A stretch of DNA of 64,000 nt. Origin: Burkholderia sp. S171 (GTDB lineage: Bacteria > Pseudomonadota > Gammaproteobacteria > Burkholderiales > Burkholderiaceae). Of this stretch, positions 1 through 8,746 are shown piece by piece. The notes under the pieces are model-generated. The model was not told the origin of the DNA and searched no databases. It worked only from the letters and a program-made list of their open reading frames with translations. Positions within the stretch are counted from its first letter, which is position 1. Each line of letters opens with the position of its first letter. A program made the translations under genes and the position numbers. The DNA lies in assembly GCF_009766085.1 (NCBI RefSeq), contig NZ_LMUF01000047.1, forward strand, positions 1-64,000, read 5' to 3'.

Positions 1-225
1 TTGCAGCGCTACATCGAATATGAATGAAATTAAAACCTGAACAACACCGCTTGACACGGAAAGTCATATCAGAAATGACGGGCGCCACGCACAGTGGCTA
101 ATAGTGATAAAGAGAAAATCCGACTCATGCAGACCACTAACGCTGAGAGCAGCAACCCGGCATAGACCCCGACCGCTGCTCCCAAACCCGCCACCCTAAC
201 CCCCCGTCCACCACCGCGAGCGACC
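1..225. other. Left-edge non-coding stretch
   Basis: No convincing gene is seen here. Open frames on either strand are out-of-frame shadows with no recognisable protein. It lies downstream of the MFS gene on the minus strand, so it probably holds that gene's 3' untranslated end. I see no strong hairpin plus T-run. Confidence 0.4.
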
Positions 226-1539
226 TTAACTTGGCAAATCCTGCCCCTTCGTTTCCGGCGCGAACGGAATCACCGCCAGCCCGATCACAAACGCAATGGC
301 AGTCAACGCAATCGGCACGCCGAGCGTCTTCATATGCAGCACCATCGCGCCGATCCCGAAGTTCACGATGGCCCCGAAGAAGCGTCCTATCGAAGTACAG
401 AACGCAAACGCCGTCGCGCGAACTCGAGTCTCGAACTGCTCCGGCAGCCAAAGACTGAACAACGCAAAATTGCCGCCGAAGAAACCGAGCACCACCAACA
501 AAGCGATGAACGGCACCAGCCCATTCTCCAGATAAAACGCCCAGCCGAACGCCAGTGCAATCGACACCGCCATCCCGACAAAGTACACCGCGAGCGTGAG
601 TTTGCGGCCAATGCGCTCGGCCAGGGGCGGCAACGCGAGACACCCAATAATCGTGCCGATGGACAGTAAACCCGTCGCAATCGATGCAGTCTTGGATGCA
701 TCCGCCTTCGTCATGCCAGCCTTCGTTGCAAGCTGAATGACCGCCGACGGTTCATACACCGCGCCCGCCCACAGTCCAATAATCGCAACCGTCAACAACA
801 CGGTCGCAACAATAGTGCGCTGCCGGTATTGCGGCGAGAAGATCGCTCGCAACGAGCTTGCCTGCTTGACCTTGACCACCGTCGCTTCAACCTTTTGCCA
901 CTTCTCGGTTTCCTTCACGCGCAGCAGCACGACAATGGAGACGATCACCGGGACAATTCCGACCAGGAACATCGCGCGCCAGCCGAAGGTCGCGCCGATC
1001 GTATAGTTCAGTGCGGCGGCCATGAAGAAGCCCGCGTAATACCCCGTCTGGAGATACCCCGCGCCCATCTTGCGACGATCCTCCGGCCACGCTTCCGCCA
1101 CGTAGGTCCCGGCCAGCGCCCACTCCCCGCCGATCCCCACGCCCGCAAGAAAGCGGTAGATGCCCAGCTCCCAAACAGTATGTGAAGTTGCGGCAAGACC
1201 GGTAAAGATCGCGAAAGTGAAGATGGTCGCAGCGAGCACCTTGGTGCGTCCGAAACGGTCGGCAAGCGGCCCCCAAATGAACGACAGCCCCCAACCCACC
1301 AGGAACAGCGCGAACAGGATCGAGCCGGCCAGCCCGACATTCGCGGGCGTGGCTGCGTAGCCGGACTTCGGCAGCAACTCAGTCAGCGCGGGCGCCAGCA
1401 CCAGTGCATAGATGAACGAGTCCATGCCATCGAGCGTCCATCCGGCCCAGGCACCCCAGAAGCCTACGATCTGTGTCCGGTTCAGTGGCGTGCGCGTGCG
1501 CCGGGTGGCGCCTATCGAACGTTCCAGCGTGCTTGGCAT
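226..1539 (-). CDS. MFS transporter, candidate malonate/organic acid importer
   Basis: A 437-residue, 12-helix major facilitator protein. Visible family marks are the first-helix signature GWTLDGMDSF near residue 35, the loop 2-3 motif ADRFGRTKV near residue 93, and the RFLAGVGIGGEWAL helix typical of the sialate/aromatic-acid type H+ symporters. The gene diverges from a GntR regulator that precedes a complete mdc operon. That operon lacks the usual malonate carriers (mdcL/mdcM or mdcF), so this protein is the best candidate for malonate uptake. The substrate is inferred from position only. The ATG at 1539 is the natural start, since the hydrophilic N-terminus runs straight into helix 1. Confidence 0.85.
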   Translation of the reverse strand: MPSTLERSIGATRRTRTPLNRTQIVGFWGAWAGWTLDGMDSFIYALVLAPALTELLPKSGYAATPANVGLAGSILFALFLVGWGLSFIWGPLADRFGRTKVLAATIFTFAIFTGLAATSHTVWELGIYRFLAGVGIGGEWALAGTYVAEAWPEDRRKMGAGYLQTGYYAGFFMAAALNYTIGATFGWRAMFLVGIVPVIVSIVVLLRVKETEKWQKVEATVVKVKQASSLRAIFSPQYRQRTIVATVLLTVAIIGLWAGAVYEPSAVIQLATKAGMTKADASKTASIATGLLSIGTIIGCLALPPLAERIGRKLTLAVYFVGMAVSIALAFGWAFYLENGLVPFIALLVVLGFFGGNFALFSLWLPEQFETRVRATAFAFCTSIGRFFGAIVNFGIGAMVLHMKTLGVPIALTAIAFVIGLAVIPFAPETKGQDLPS

Positions 1540-1658
1540 GACTGTCTTCCTGATAGGTGTAAACCTGTATGTGCCTGATATGAACGACGCGCTCTGTTGG
1601 CAAAATCCGGGCGTCTGCGCTTGAGCACCGGGTTTGCGTTACAAGCCCTAAAAGTGCA

Positions 1659-1681
1659 TTTTCATATATAATATTTGAAAA
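1659..1681. promoter_or_regulatory. Inverted repeat and -10-like box between MFS gene and GntR gene
   Basis: TTTTCA (1659-1664) and TGAAAA (1676-1681) form a 6-bp inverted repeat around an AT-rich core that contains TATAAT at 1667-1672. It sits in the divergent intergenic region, about 50 bp before the GntR start. It could be the gntR/mdc promoter with an autoregulatory operator. Binding by the GntR protein is inference. Confidence 0.4.
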
Positions 1682-1730
1682 CGAGCTGTTGACCACTCCG
1701 CACTTGTACCTAGCTTCGGTAGAAAAAAGC

Positions 1731-2471
1731 ATGAAAAACGAGCTGAATCCCCTGTTTCGCGAAGCGCAATTCGAGCCACGCCAGAGCACGTCGCGTTATA
1801 TAGCGGACGCGTTACGCTCAGCGATCGTGGAAGGCACCCTGCTGCCGGGCGAGCCGCTGCGCCAAGACGCAATTGCCAAGCAGTTCTCTGTCAGCGCCAT
1901 TCCGGTGCGTGAGGCGTTCAGGCAACTGGACAGCGAGGGCTGGGTCACCATCGAGCAGAATCGCGGTGCGTCGGTCAGCCTGCAATCGCCCGATGAAGCC
2001 CGTGAGATCTACGAAATCCGCGCGTCGCTGGAGAGTCTGGCGATTGGTATTGCGATCGAACGTCATACCGAGGCAACGCTGGCCGAGGCGCGCCAATTGC
2101 TAGAGGCCGCGGCCAACGAACAGGATCAGGCGCTCTATGTAGTACGCAATGAGCAGTTCCACATGAGCCTGTACGCGCCCGCCGAGCGCCCTCACCTGAT
2201 GGAGCTGATTGGTACGATGCATCGGCGGGGCGAGCGTTATCTGCGGCTCAAGTTCGGCATGCCCACGTTCAAGGGGCAGTCCGACGCCGAGCACGAAGCC
2301 ATTCTCGACGCACTGCATGCACGCGATACCGAAGCCGCGCAAACGCTGGTCGCCCGCCATCTGCTCGCGACGGGCGAACTGGTTTATCGTTTTCTCCACG
2401 ACGCGCAAATGCAGGCGCAAGCCACGCAGCCGAAGAAGCGCCGCCGTCCTTCCACTTCACGGTCAGACTAA
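1731..2471 (+). CDS. GntR-family (FadR/FCD) regulator of malonate operon
   Basis: A 246-residue regulator with an N-terminal winged helix (about residues 18-80, including the AIVEGTLLPGEPL and FSVSAIPVREAFRQL segments) and a C-terminal FCD ligand domain with conserved acidic and histidine positions. FadR-subfamily regulators (MdcY/MatR types) control malonate genes in other bacteria, and this gene lies 46 bp upstream of mdcA on the same strand, so it probably senses malonate or malonyl-CoA. I chose the ATG at 1731. A TTG at 1689 would add 14 residues that do not look conserved. The ribosome site is weak for either. Confidence 0.85.
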   Translation: MKNELNPLFREAQFEPRQSTSRYIADALRSAIVEGTLLPGEPLRQDAIAKQFSVSAIPVREAFRQLDSEGWVTIEQNRGASVSLQSPDEAREIYEIRASLESLAIGIAIERHTEATLAEARQLLEAAANEQDQALYVVRNEQFHMSLYAPAERPHLMELIGTMHRRGERYLRLKFGMPTFKGQSDAEHEAILDALHARDTEAAQTLVARHLLATGELVYRFLHDAQMQAQATQPKKRRRPSTSRSD

Positions 2472-2517
2472 GCGCTGATTTCGTTTCGCTGATCCTGCTC
2501 AACACTGAGGCCCCCGC

Positions 2518-4194
2518 ATGAATCCTCCCGCACAAGCCGGCATCAACCCAGCACCGCGCCAGTGGAACACGCGTGCGCTGGAAAAGGCCCGGCGCCTGAA
2601 GGCTATCGAAGGCTGGCTCGACAACGGCGTGCTCAAGGCAGAGCGCATTGTCGACGCCCTCGAAACACTGATTCAATCCGGCGATCGTGTTGCGCTGGAA
2701 GGCAACAACCAGAAGCAAGCCGACTTCCTCTCGCGCGCGTTCGCGAAGCTCGATCCGTCGCGCGTGCATGACGTTCATCTGTTGATATCCAGCATCAGCC
2801 GGCCCGAGCATCTGACGTTGTTCGAACGTGGCATCGCGCGCAAAGTGGACTTCTCGTTTGCGGGGCCGCAGAGCCTGCGCGTCGCGCAGTTGCTCGAAGA
2901 CGGGCAGCTCGAGATTGGTGCGATCTATACGTATATAGAACTGTATGCGCGCATGTTCATCGACCTGACGCCGCAAGTCGCGCTGGTCTGCGCAGTGCAG
3001 GCCGATCGCCACGGCAATTTGTATACGGGTCCGAACACCGAGGACACGCCGACTATTGTGGAGGCGACCGCGTTCCGTCATGGCATCGTGGTGGCGCAGG
3101 TGAACGAGATCGTCGATGAACTGCCGCGTGTCGATATCCCCGGCTCGTGGGTCGATGTCGTCGTGCAGGCTGACCGGCCGTTTGCGGTCGAACCGCTGTT
3201 CACACGCGATCCGCGTCATATCGGCGAGCTGCAGATTCTCATGGCGATGATGACCATCCGCGGCATCTACGAGCGTTATGGCGTGAAGGCGTTGAACCAC
3301 GGCATTGGCTTCGACACCGCCGCGATCGAATTGCTGCTGCCGACGTATGGCGCAGCGCATGGGCTGAAGGGCAAGATCTGCACGCACTGGGCGCTCAATC
3401 CGCACCCCACGCTGATCCCCGCTATCGAAAGCGGCTGGGTGGAAAGCGTGCATTGCTTCGGCAGCGAAGTGGGCATGGAGGATTACATCGAAGCACGCTC
3501 GGATGTGTTTTTCACCGGCCGCGACGGTAGCCTTCGATCCAACCGCGTGTTGTGCCAGCTCGCGGGTCAATATGGCGTGGATCTGTTTATCGGCTCGACG
3601 TTGCAGATGGACGCCGACGCGAATTCATCGACTGTCACGCTCGGTCGCCTCGCCGGATTCGGCGGTGCGCCGAACATGGGACACGATCCGCGCGGGCGCC
3701 GTCATTCGAGCGAAGCATGGTTGAAGTTAATGAAAAACGATGGGCCGAACAGCGATATCGGACGCGGGCACAAGCTCGTCGTGCAAACCGCCGAGACCTT
3801 CAAGAAGGGCGGTGAGCCGACCATTGTCGATGCACTCGATGCCATCGCTGTCGGCAAGCAAAGCAACATGCCGATAGCCCCGGTCATGATCTACGGCGAC
3901 GACGTCAGCCATGTCGTGACCGAAGAAGGAATCGCTTATCTGCACGCCGCAGAAGGCGTGGAAGAGCGGCGCGCGGCGTTGCGCGCCGTTGCGGGGGTGA
4001 CGCCCATCGGCATGCGCGCCGACCCCGTCAAGACGGCGGAATTGCGGCGGCGTGGCATTGTTGCGTACCCGGAAGACCTGGGCATCCGGTGCGGCGAAGC
4101 GAAGCGCTCGTTACTGGCGGCACGGAGTATCGACGATCTGGTCGCGTGGTCTGGCGGGCTGTATCAGCCGCCGGCAAAATTTCGCGGCTGGTGA
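2518..4194 (+). CDS. mdcA: Malonate decarboxylase alpha subunit (acetyl-S-ACP:malonate ACP transferase)
   Basis: A 558-residue protein of the length normal for MdcA. It is the cytoplasmic transferase that swaps acetate for malonate on the ACP thiol, so that malonyl-S-ACP can be decarboxylated by MdcD/E. Recognised from overall similarity to the family, including the stretches GDRVALEGNNQKQADF near residue 55, QADRHGNLYTGPNTEDTPT near residue 160 and LAGFGGAPNMGHDPRGRRH near residue 380. It is the first structural gene of mdcABCDEGH, four bases before mdcB. The ATG at 2518 is preceded by GAGG at a usable distance. Confidence 0.97.
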   Translation: MNPPAQAGINPAPRQWNTRALEKARRLKAIEGWLDNGVLKAERIVDALETLIQSGDRVALEGNNQKQADFLSRAFAKLDPSRVHDVHLLISSISRPEHLTLFERGIARKVDFSFAGPQSLRVAQLLEDGQLEIGAIYTYIELYARMFIDLTPQVALVCAVQADRHGNLYTGPNTEDTPTIVEATAFRHGIVVAQVNEIVDELPRVDIPGSWVDVVVQADRPFAVEPLFTRDPRHIGELQILMAMMTIRGIYERYGVKALNHGIGFDTAAIELLLPTYGAAHGLKGKICTHWALNPHPTLIPAIESGWVESVHCFGSEVGMEDYIEARSDVFFTGRDGSLRSNRVLCQLAGQYGVDLFIGSTLQMDADANSSTVTLGRLAGFGGAPNMGHDPRGRRHSSEAWLKLMKNDGPNSDIGRGHKLVVQTAETFKKGGEPTIVDALDAIAVGKQSNMPIAPVMIYGDDVSHVVTEEGIAYLHAAEGVEERRAALRAVAGVTPIGMRADPVKTAELRRRGIVAYPEDLGIRCGEAKRSLLAARSIDDLVAWSGGLYQPPAKFRGW

Positions 4195-4198
4195 TGCG

Positions 4199-5056
4199 AT
4201 GGCTTGCACTCAACCTGTTTTTATCGATGTCGCTTGCGCTCCGTCAACGCTCGCGGATCTCGCGGTTGCAGCGCTGATCGATGAAGCGTGTCTCACGCCG
4301 AAACCTGCGCTGGTGGACCGTCGCGGCAGCGGTGCGCATCGTGATCTCGATCTGGACACCATGCTGCGTTCGGCGCGTTCGCTGCGGCCGACTTTTCTCG
4401 CGCTGGCGCGCGCAGCGGTTGATCAAAAACCTTCGCAACGGTTGCGTGAACAACTTGCGCGTATCGGCCGTGAAGGTGAAGTGGCGATGCTGCGGGCAAC
4501 GAATGGCAGCAATGCGCATCGCGGGGCGATCTGGATTGTTGGCTTGTTATGCGCAGCCGCCGCAATGCGTCCGTTGGGTGAGCCCTTCGAACTCTGCGCG
4601 CAAGCGGCAGTCATTGCCCGTTTCGAGGACCGTTTCGCACCGGCACCGAACGCGATGAGTAACGGTGCGCGTGTTATTCAGCGCTTCGGTGTGGCTGGCG
4701 CACGCGGTCAGGCGGTGGAAGGTTTTCCGCACGTGCAGGAAGCCGGCCTGCCCGCGCTGCATCGCTCACGTGTAAACGGCGCGACCGAAGACGAGGCACG
4801 GCTCGACGCACTGCTGGCCATCATCGCAACGCTCGACGATACCTGCTTGCTACATCGCGGCGGCCAAGTCGCGCTTGAGGCAGCGCAGGCCGGCGCGCGC
4901 GATGCACTGCAAGCCGGCGGCGCAGCACGACCGCAAGGCCGCGCCGCACTCGCCCGCCTCGACCAACGCCTGACCGAATTGAACGCATCTCCCGGAGGCG
5001 CGGCGGACTTGCTGGCCGCTACCCTCTTCCTCGATACCCTGCCGCGCGTCGGCTGA
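4199..5056 (+). CDS. mdcB: Triphosphoribosyl-dephospho-CoA synthase
   Basis: A 285-residue CitG/MdcB-family enzyme that joins ATP and dephospho-CoA to make the precursor of the MdcC prosthetic group. Diagnostic motifs are the N-terminal LTPKPALVDRRGSGAHRDL (about residues 33-51) and the later RATNGSNAHRGAIW segment. The frame is open from 4052, but the upstream part lies inside mdcA. The ATG at 4199, four bases after the mdcA stop, gives a protein that starts where the family does. Works with MdcG in cofactor maturation. Confidence 0.95.
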   Translation: MACTQPVFIDVACAPSTLADLAVAALIDEACLTPKPALVDRRGSGAHRDLDLDTMLRSARSLRPTFLALARAAVDQKPSQRLREQLARIGREGEVAMLRATNGSNAHRGAIWIVGLLCAAAAMRPLGEPFELCAQAAVIARFEDRFAPAPNAMSNGARVIQRFGVAGARGQAVEGFPHVQEAGLPALHRSRVNGATEDEARLDALLAIIATLDDTCLLHRGGQVALEAAQAGARDALQAGGAARPQGRAALARLDQRLTELNASPGGAADLLAATLFLDTLPRVG

Positions 5057-5071
5057 CGCGGAGAACACGTC

Positions 5072-5374
5072 ATGGAAAACTTGCGCTACGAATATCCCGC
5101 CACCCGCCCCGTGCCGCAACGCGCGCATGTGGGCGTGGTCGGCTCGGGCGACCTGGAGATCCTGCTGTCGCCGTCCGAGAGCCAACACGCGGAAGTCGTG
5201 ATCCGCACGAGCGTGGACGGTTATGAACACGTGTGGAAAAGCGTGCTGGACCGTTTCTTCTCGCGCTATGACGGCGCCGCACGCCTCGAACTCAACGACT
5301 TCGGCGCAACGCCCGGGGTCGTCATGCTGCGGCTCGCCGAAGCAGTGGAAGCGAGCGAAGGAGACGCATCATGA
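5072..5374 (+). CDS. mdcC: Malonate decarboxylase acyl carrier protein (delta)
   Basis: A 100-residue acyl carrier subunit. The conserved VGSGDLEIL segment places the prosthetic-group serine at residue 25, the expected site for 2'-(5''-phosphoribosyl)-3'-dephospho-CoA. It carries acetyl and malonyl thioesters between MdcA and MdcD/E. It starts 15 bases after mdcB and ends with an ATGA overlap with mdcD, which indicates translational coupling. Its length and charge are ordinary for the family. Confidence 0.95.
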   Translation: MENLRYEYPATRPVPQRAHVGVVGSGDLEILLSPSESQHAEVVIRTSVDGYEHVWKSVLDRFFSRYDGAARLELNDFGATPGVVMLRLAEAVEASEGDAS

Positions 5375-6216
5375 GCGGCCACGATACCTTCATTGCACAG
5401 CATAGTTTTATTGAACTGACCGCGCGTGAACGTGCCCGTGCGTTGCTCGATGCCGGCACCTTCCGCGAGTTGATCGGACCGTTCGACCGGCTCGAATCGC
5501 CGTGGCTCGCCATGCAGAATGTGGTCTGTCAGGCCGATGACGGCGCGGTCATTGCACGCGGTACGCTTGGCGGCGAAGCGGCGGTCATCGCGGCGATCGA
5601 GCCTGCTTTCCAGGGCGGGAGTATTGGCGAAGTGTCCGGTGCGAAGATCGCGGCGGCGCTTGAAATGGCCGTGCGCGAATTCGAAGCAGGCCGCAAGATC
5701 CTCCCAGTCATCCTGTTCGAAACCGGCGGTGTCCGACTGCAAGAAGCGAATCTCGGTCTCGCGGTGATTGCGGAGATTCAGGCGGGAATAGTCGCATTGC
5801 GGCGGTACGTGCCGGTGGTCGGCGTGATCGGCGGCATGGTTGGCTGCTTCGGCGGGATGTCGCTGGCAGCAGCGTTGTGCACCCGGCTGATCATGACTCG
5901 GCAAGCACGGCTCGGGATGAACGGACCCGAAGTCATTGAACAGGAAGCGGGCGTAGAAGAACTCGATTCACACGACCGGCGCCTCATCTGGTCGATGATC
6001 GGCGGCGAACAACGTGCGGCCGTGGGCTTGGTCGACACCCTCGTGGAAGACGATACGGATCAGGTTCTTGACGCCGTGCTCAGCGCGTTCAAAAGCGGTG
6101 TGCCGGCGAGCCATCGGACAGAACAGGTCGATGCACAACTTGAACGGCTTGCGCGCGTAGACCCATCGGCGATCGATCCCGATGTGTTGCGAACGCTTTG
6201 GCAAGGAGAGGTTTGA
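5371..6216 (+). CDS. mdcD: Malonate decarboxylase beta subunit
   Basis: A 281-residue carboxyltransferase-fold protein that together with MdcE decarboxylates malonyl-S-ACP to acetyl-S-ACP without biotin. Recognised by the N-terminal SFIELTARERARALLDAGTF region, the GGVRLQEANLGL segment near residue 120 and GVIGGMVGCFGGMSLAAAL near residue 155, which forms an oxyanion-type glycine-rich turn. The start overlaps the mdcC stop by four bases, and the stop overlaps the mdcE start by one base (TGATG). It is an inseparable partner of mdcE. Confidence 0.96.
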   Translation: MSGHDTFIAQHSFIELTARERARALLDAGTFRELIGPFDRLESPWLAMQNVVCQADDGAVIARGTLGGEAAVIAAIEPAFQGGSIGEVSGAKIAAALEMAVREFEAGRKILPVILFETGGVRLQEANLGLAVIAEIQAGIVALRRYVPVVGVIGGMVGCFGGMSLAAALCTRLIMTRQARLGMNGPEVIEQEAGVEELDSHDRRLIWSMIGGEQRAAVGLVDTLVEDDTDQVLDAVLSAFKSGVPASHRTEQVDAQLERLARVDPSAIDPDVLRTLWQGEV

Positions 6217-7052
6217 TGAGCGCATCACGTGGGCAAATCTGGTTCGACGCATTGACGTCGAACGCGTCGAATGAAGGGGCGGCTTCGGGCAACAAAGGCC
6301 AAGAAGGCCCGATCCGCAGCGCCGATGCACCGCTTGGCAACACGACCGCAAGTTTCATCACCATCGTTCCTGATCCGCATAACCGCTTTCCGCGTGCGAC
6401 CGATAACGTGGTCGGCCTCGAACAAGGCTGGTTGCTCGCGCGCGCCGTACGCAATGTCATGGATGCGGACCGCGATGCTTCGGTGAAGCGTCCAATCGTG
6501 GCTATCGTCGATGTGAAAAGTCAGGCGTATGGTCGTCGCGAAGAACTGCTGGGCGTCCATCTCGCGTGCGCGGCCGGCGTCGATGCTTATGCGAGCGCGC
6601 GGCTCGCGGGTCATCCTGTGATCGCGTTGATTGTCGGCCCGGCGATGTCCGGCGCGTTCCTCGCGCATGGTTATCAGGCGAACCGGATCATCGCGTTGGA
6701 TGCGGACGGCATCGCCGTGCATGCCATGGGCAAGGAAGCGGCCGCACGAGTCACGCGCCGTAGTGTTGAAGGACTCGATGAACTCGGCGACCGCGTGTTG
6801 CCGATGTCGTACAAGATGAGCGCTTACGCGAAGCTGGGGCTGCTGCATGAACTGATCGCCGGCATCAATGCAGATGCGCCCGGGCGCGAAGATATCGACC
6901 GTGTGCAGTCTTCGTTGATCGCTGCTATTGACGATGCACGGAAGGGTCCGCGCGATCTCTCATCGCGGTTGCAATCGGCTGAGGCGAAGCAAATTCGCGC
7001 GGCTTCAATAGAGGTCCGCAAGCGCATGGCGGAGCAATGGGACGCGTCGTGA
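6216..7052 (+). CDS. mdcE: Malonate decarboxylase gamma subunit
   Basis: A 278-residue second half of the decarboxylase, also of carboxyltransferase fold. Family marks include VPDPHNRFPRATDNVVGLEQ near residue 50, VDVKSQAYGRREELLG near residue 98, and GPAMSGAFLAHGYQANRI near residue 140. I chose the ATG at 6216, which overlaps the mdcD stop and has AAGGAGAGG just upstream. An open frame from 6198 would add six residues from within mdcD. The C-terminus overlaps the mdcG start. Confidence 0.96.
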   Translation: MSASRGQIWFDALTSNASNEGAASGNKGQEGPIRSADAPLGNTTASFITIVPDPHNRFPRATDNVVGLEQGWLLARAVRNVMDADRDASVKRPIVAIVDVKSQAYGRREELLGVHLACAAGVDAYASARLAGHPVIALIVGPAMSGAFLAHGYQANRIIALDADGIAVHAMGKEAAARVTRRSVEGLDELGDRVLPMSYKMSAYAKLGLLHELIAGINADAPGREDIDRVQSSLIAAIDDARKGPRDLSSRLQSAEAKQIRAASIEVRKRMAEQWDAS

Positions 7053-7678
7053 ATTCGCACGACCTGTTGCAACTCGCGCCGGGGACGCTTGATTTCTCCG
7101 ATGCCCCGGCATGGGTCGCAGCATCGCTGAAACGCGCACCGTTCGTGGTGGTTCGACGGGCGATGTCGGTGAGCGGGTTGATCGCGGTTGGCATTCGTGG
7201 CGAAATACGCAGCGAGCGTTTCGGCTCGTGGCTTGATCCGCGTTATGTTGAGCGGGTCGTTGAGCCGGAAGCGCTTCTTGCGAACTCAAAGCCCTCAATG
7301 ACACGCGCAAAGTTGCCCACGTTTGCATTGCTGCAAGCAATCGCGCCGATCTGCAATGCGACCGGCTACATTTGGGGACCTACCGGCAGCGTCGGCTTTG
7401 AACTCGCCAGCGGATATCCTACGGTCACGCAAACAAGTGACCTCGACCTTCTGATGCGTGCGCCGGACCCTCTAGACCGCACCACGGCGAAAGCCTTGTT
7501 CGATACCCTCTCCCAAGCCGCGCTCGACCACAGCACGCGCATCGATATGCAAATCCAGACGCTCGACGGCGCGTTCTCGCTGGCCGAATATGCGCATCCT
7601 GGCGCACGCGTGATGCTGCGGTGCGCCGATGGCCCGAAGCTCGTCGCCGATCCATGGCAGACGAGTCAAGCGGCATGA
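7037..7678 (+). CDS. mdcG: Malonate decarboxylase holo-ACP synthase (phosphoribosyl-dephospho-CoA transferase)
   Basis: A 213-residue nucleotidyltransferase that loads the MdcB product onto the MdcC serine. The WGPTGSVGFELASG segment (about residues 114-127) followed by SDLDLLMRAPDPL supplies the expected G-S and D-x-D nucleotidyltransferase elements. Two starts are possible: ATG at 7037 (16-base overlap with mdcE) or GTG at 7049 (GTGA four-base overlap). The second fits the coupling pattern elsewhere in the operon. It overlaps mdcH at its own stop (ATGA). Confidence 0.93.
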   Translation: MGRVVNSHDLLQLAPGTLDFSDAPAWVAASLKRAPFVVVRRAMSVSGLIAVGIRGEIRSERFGSWLDPRYVERVVEPEALLANSKPSMTRAKLPTFALLQAIAPICNATGYIWGPTGSVGFELASGYPTVTQTSDLDLLMRAPDPLDRTTAKALFDTLSQAALDHSTRIDMQIQTLDGAFSLAEYAHPGARVMLRCADGPKLVADPWQTSQAA

Positions 7679-8604
7679 TCGCGTTCCTCTTCCCCGGTCA
7701 GGGCTCACAATTCGCGGGCTTTTTGCACACGCTTGGCGGCGCGACGCCGCACGCGCGCATTGGTGAAACCATCAAAGAGGCGTCCGATGTACTGCATACG
7801 GACGTGCTCTCGCTCGATCACGCCGACGCGTTGACTTCAACCGTCGCCGTGCAGATCAGCTTGCTTGTTGCGGGCGTGGCTACCGTGCGAGCGCTGCGCG
7901 ATGAAGGCATCGAGCCGGATGCGGTAGCGGGTTTATCGGTGGGCGCGTATGGCGCGGCGGTTGCGTGCAATGCCCTATCTTTCGGCGACGCCTTGAGGCT
8001 GTTGTACCTTCGCGCGCAATTGATGGAGCGGGCCTATCCGCAGGGCTACGGCATGCTCGCGGTCTCCGGTCTTAGCGAGCGTGAGCTTGAGGCGGTGATC
8101 GCGACTGCCCCTACGCAGGCCGCTTACATTGCGAATTTGAATGCTCCGCGACAGATCGTAGTGGCAGGCGCCGACGCCGATCTCGACCGAGTGCGTGCAC
8201 GCGCGCTCGAAGCGGGCGCGCGCAAAGCCGAGCGGTTGACAGTCAGCGTGCCGTCCCACTGCGTACTTCTCGACGATGCCGCTCGCGAACTCACCGAAGC
8301 CGCGACCCAGATCGCATTGCATGCGCCGACGATTTCCTACATCAGCAATCGCGGCGCACGGCCTTTGCGCCAGGCTGACGCGATCCGTACCGACCTCGCG
8401 ACGAACCTGCGATATCCCGTTCGCTGGCACGACTCCACTATCGTGCTGGGCGAACTTGGAGCACGCGTGTTCGTTGAAATGCCGCCGGGGCGCACGCTGA
8501 CCCAACTCGCGGAAGACGCGCTGCCGGGAATCGCCAAAGTTGCGATAGAACAGACCTCGATTGCATCGGCCGCCGCGCTGATCCGCGCCCGCGCCGCCGG
8601 ATAG
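7675..8604 (+). CDS. mdcH: Malonyl-CoA:ACP transacylase of malonate decarboxylase (epsilon)
   Basis: A 309-residue FabD-like acyltransferase that primes MdcC with malonate from malonyl-CoA. The N-terminal FLFPGQGSQFAGF and the nucleophile elbow AGLSVGAYGAAV (serine near residue 89) are clear, and a later SVPSHCVLLDDA holds the catalytic histidine. It starts at ATG 7675 inside the mdcG stop. An open frame from 7621 adds 18 residues inside mdcG. It is the last gene of the operon; no strong terminator is obvious in the following 60 bp. Confidence 0.94.
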   Translation: MIAFLFPGQGSQFAGFLHTLGGATPHARIGETIKEASDVLHTDVLSLDHADALTSTVAVQISLLVAGVATVRALRDEGIEPDAVAGLSVGAYGAAVACNALSFGDALRLLYLRAQLMERAYPQGYGMLAVSGLSERELEAVIATAPTQAAYIANLNAPRQIVVAGADADLDRVRARALEAGARKAERLTVSVPSHCVLLDDAARELTEAATQIALHAPTISYISNRGARPLRQADAIRTDLATNLRYPVRWHDSTIVLGELGARVFVEMPPGRTLTQLAEDALPGIAKVAIEQTSIASAAALIRARAAG

Positions 8605-8666
8605 TCCCGGGTTCATCCACCCGCCATTGCAAAGCGTTTTCCCCGATCACTTTTCGAGGGTTCGCT

Positions 8667-8703
8667 TGTTATAATCATTTCATCTAGCGAGCAAAATCTA
8701 ACA
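8667..8703. promoter_or_regulatory. DeoR half-sites upstream of deoR-like gene
   Basis: TGTTATAATC at 8667-8676 repeats exactly ten bases of the palindrome upstream of deoC (minus-strand reading). TCTAACA at 8697-8703 is an inverted half-site. The pair lies 45-80 bp before the DeoR-family gene and overlaps a TATAAT-like -10, which suggests autoregulation. Direct binding is inference. Confidence 0.55.
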
Positions 8704-8746
8704 ACCACATTTACGACGTGCACCTTGCGTCCACTGTCCTCAGCGA

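Noticed and set aside
2269-3570. 433-codon minus-strand open frame opposite mdcA
   Set aside because: Shadow of mdcA; no family features.
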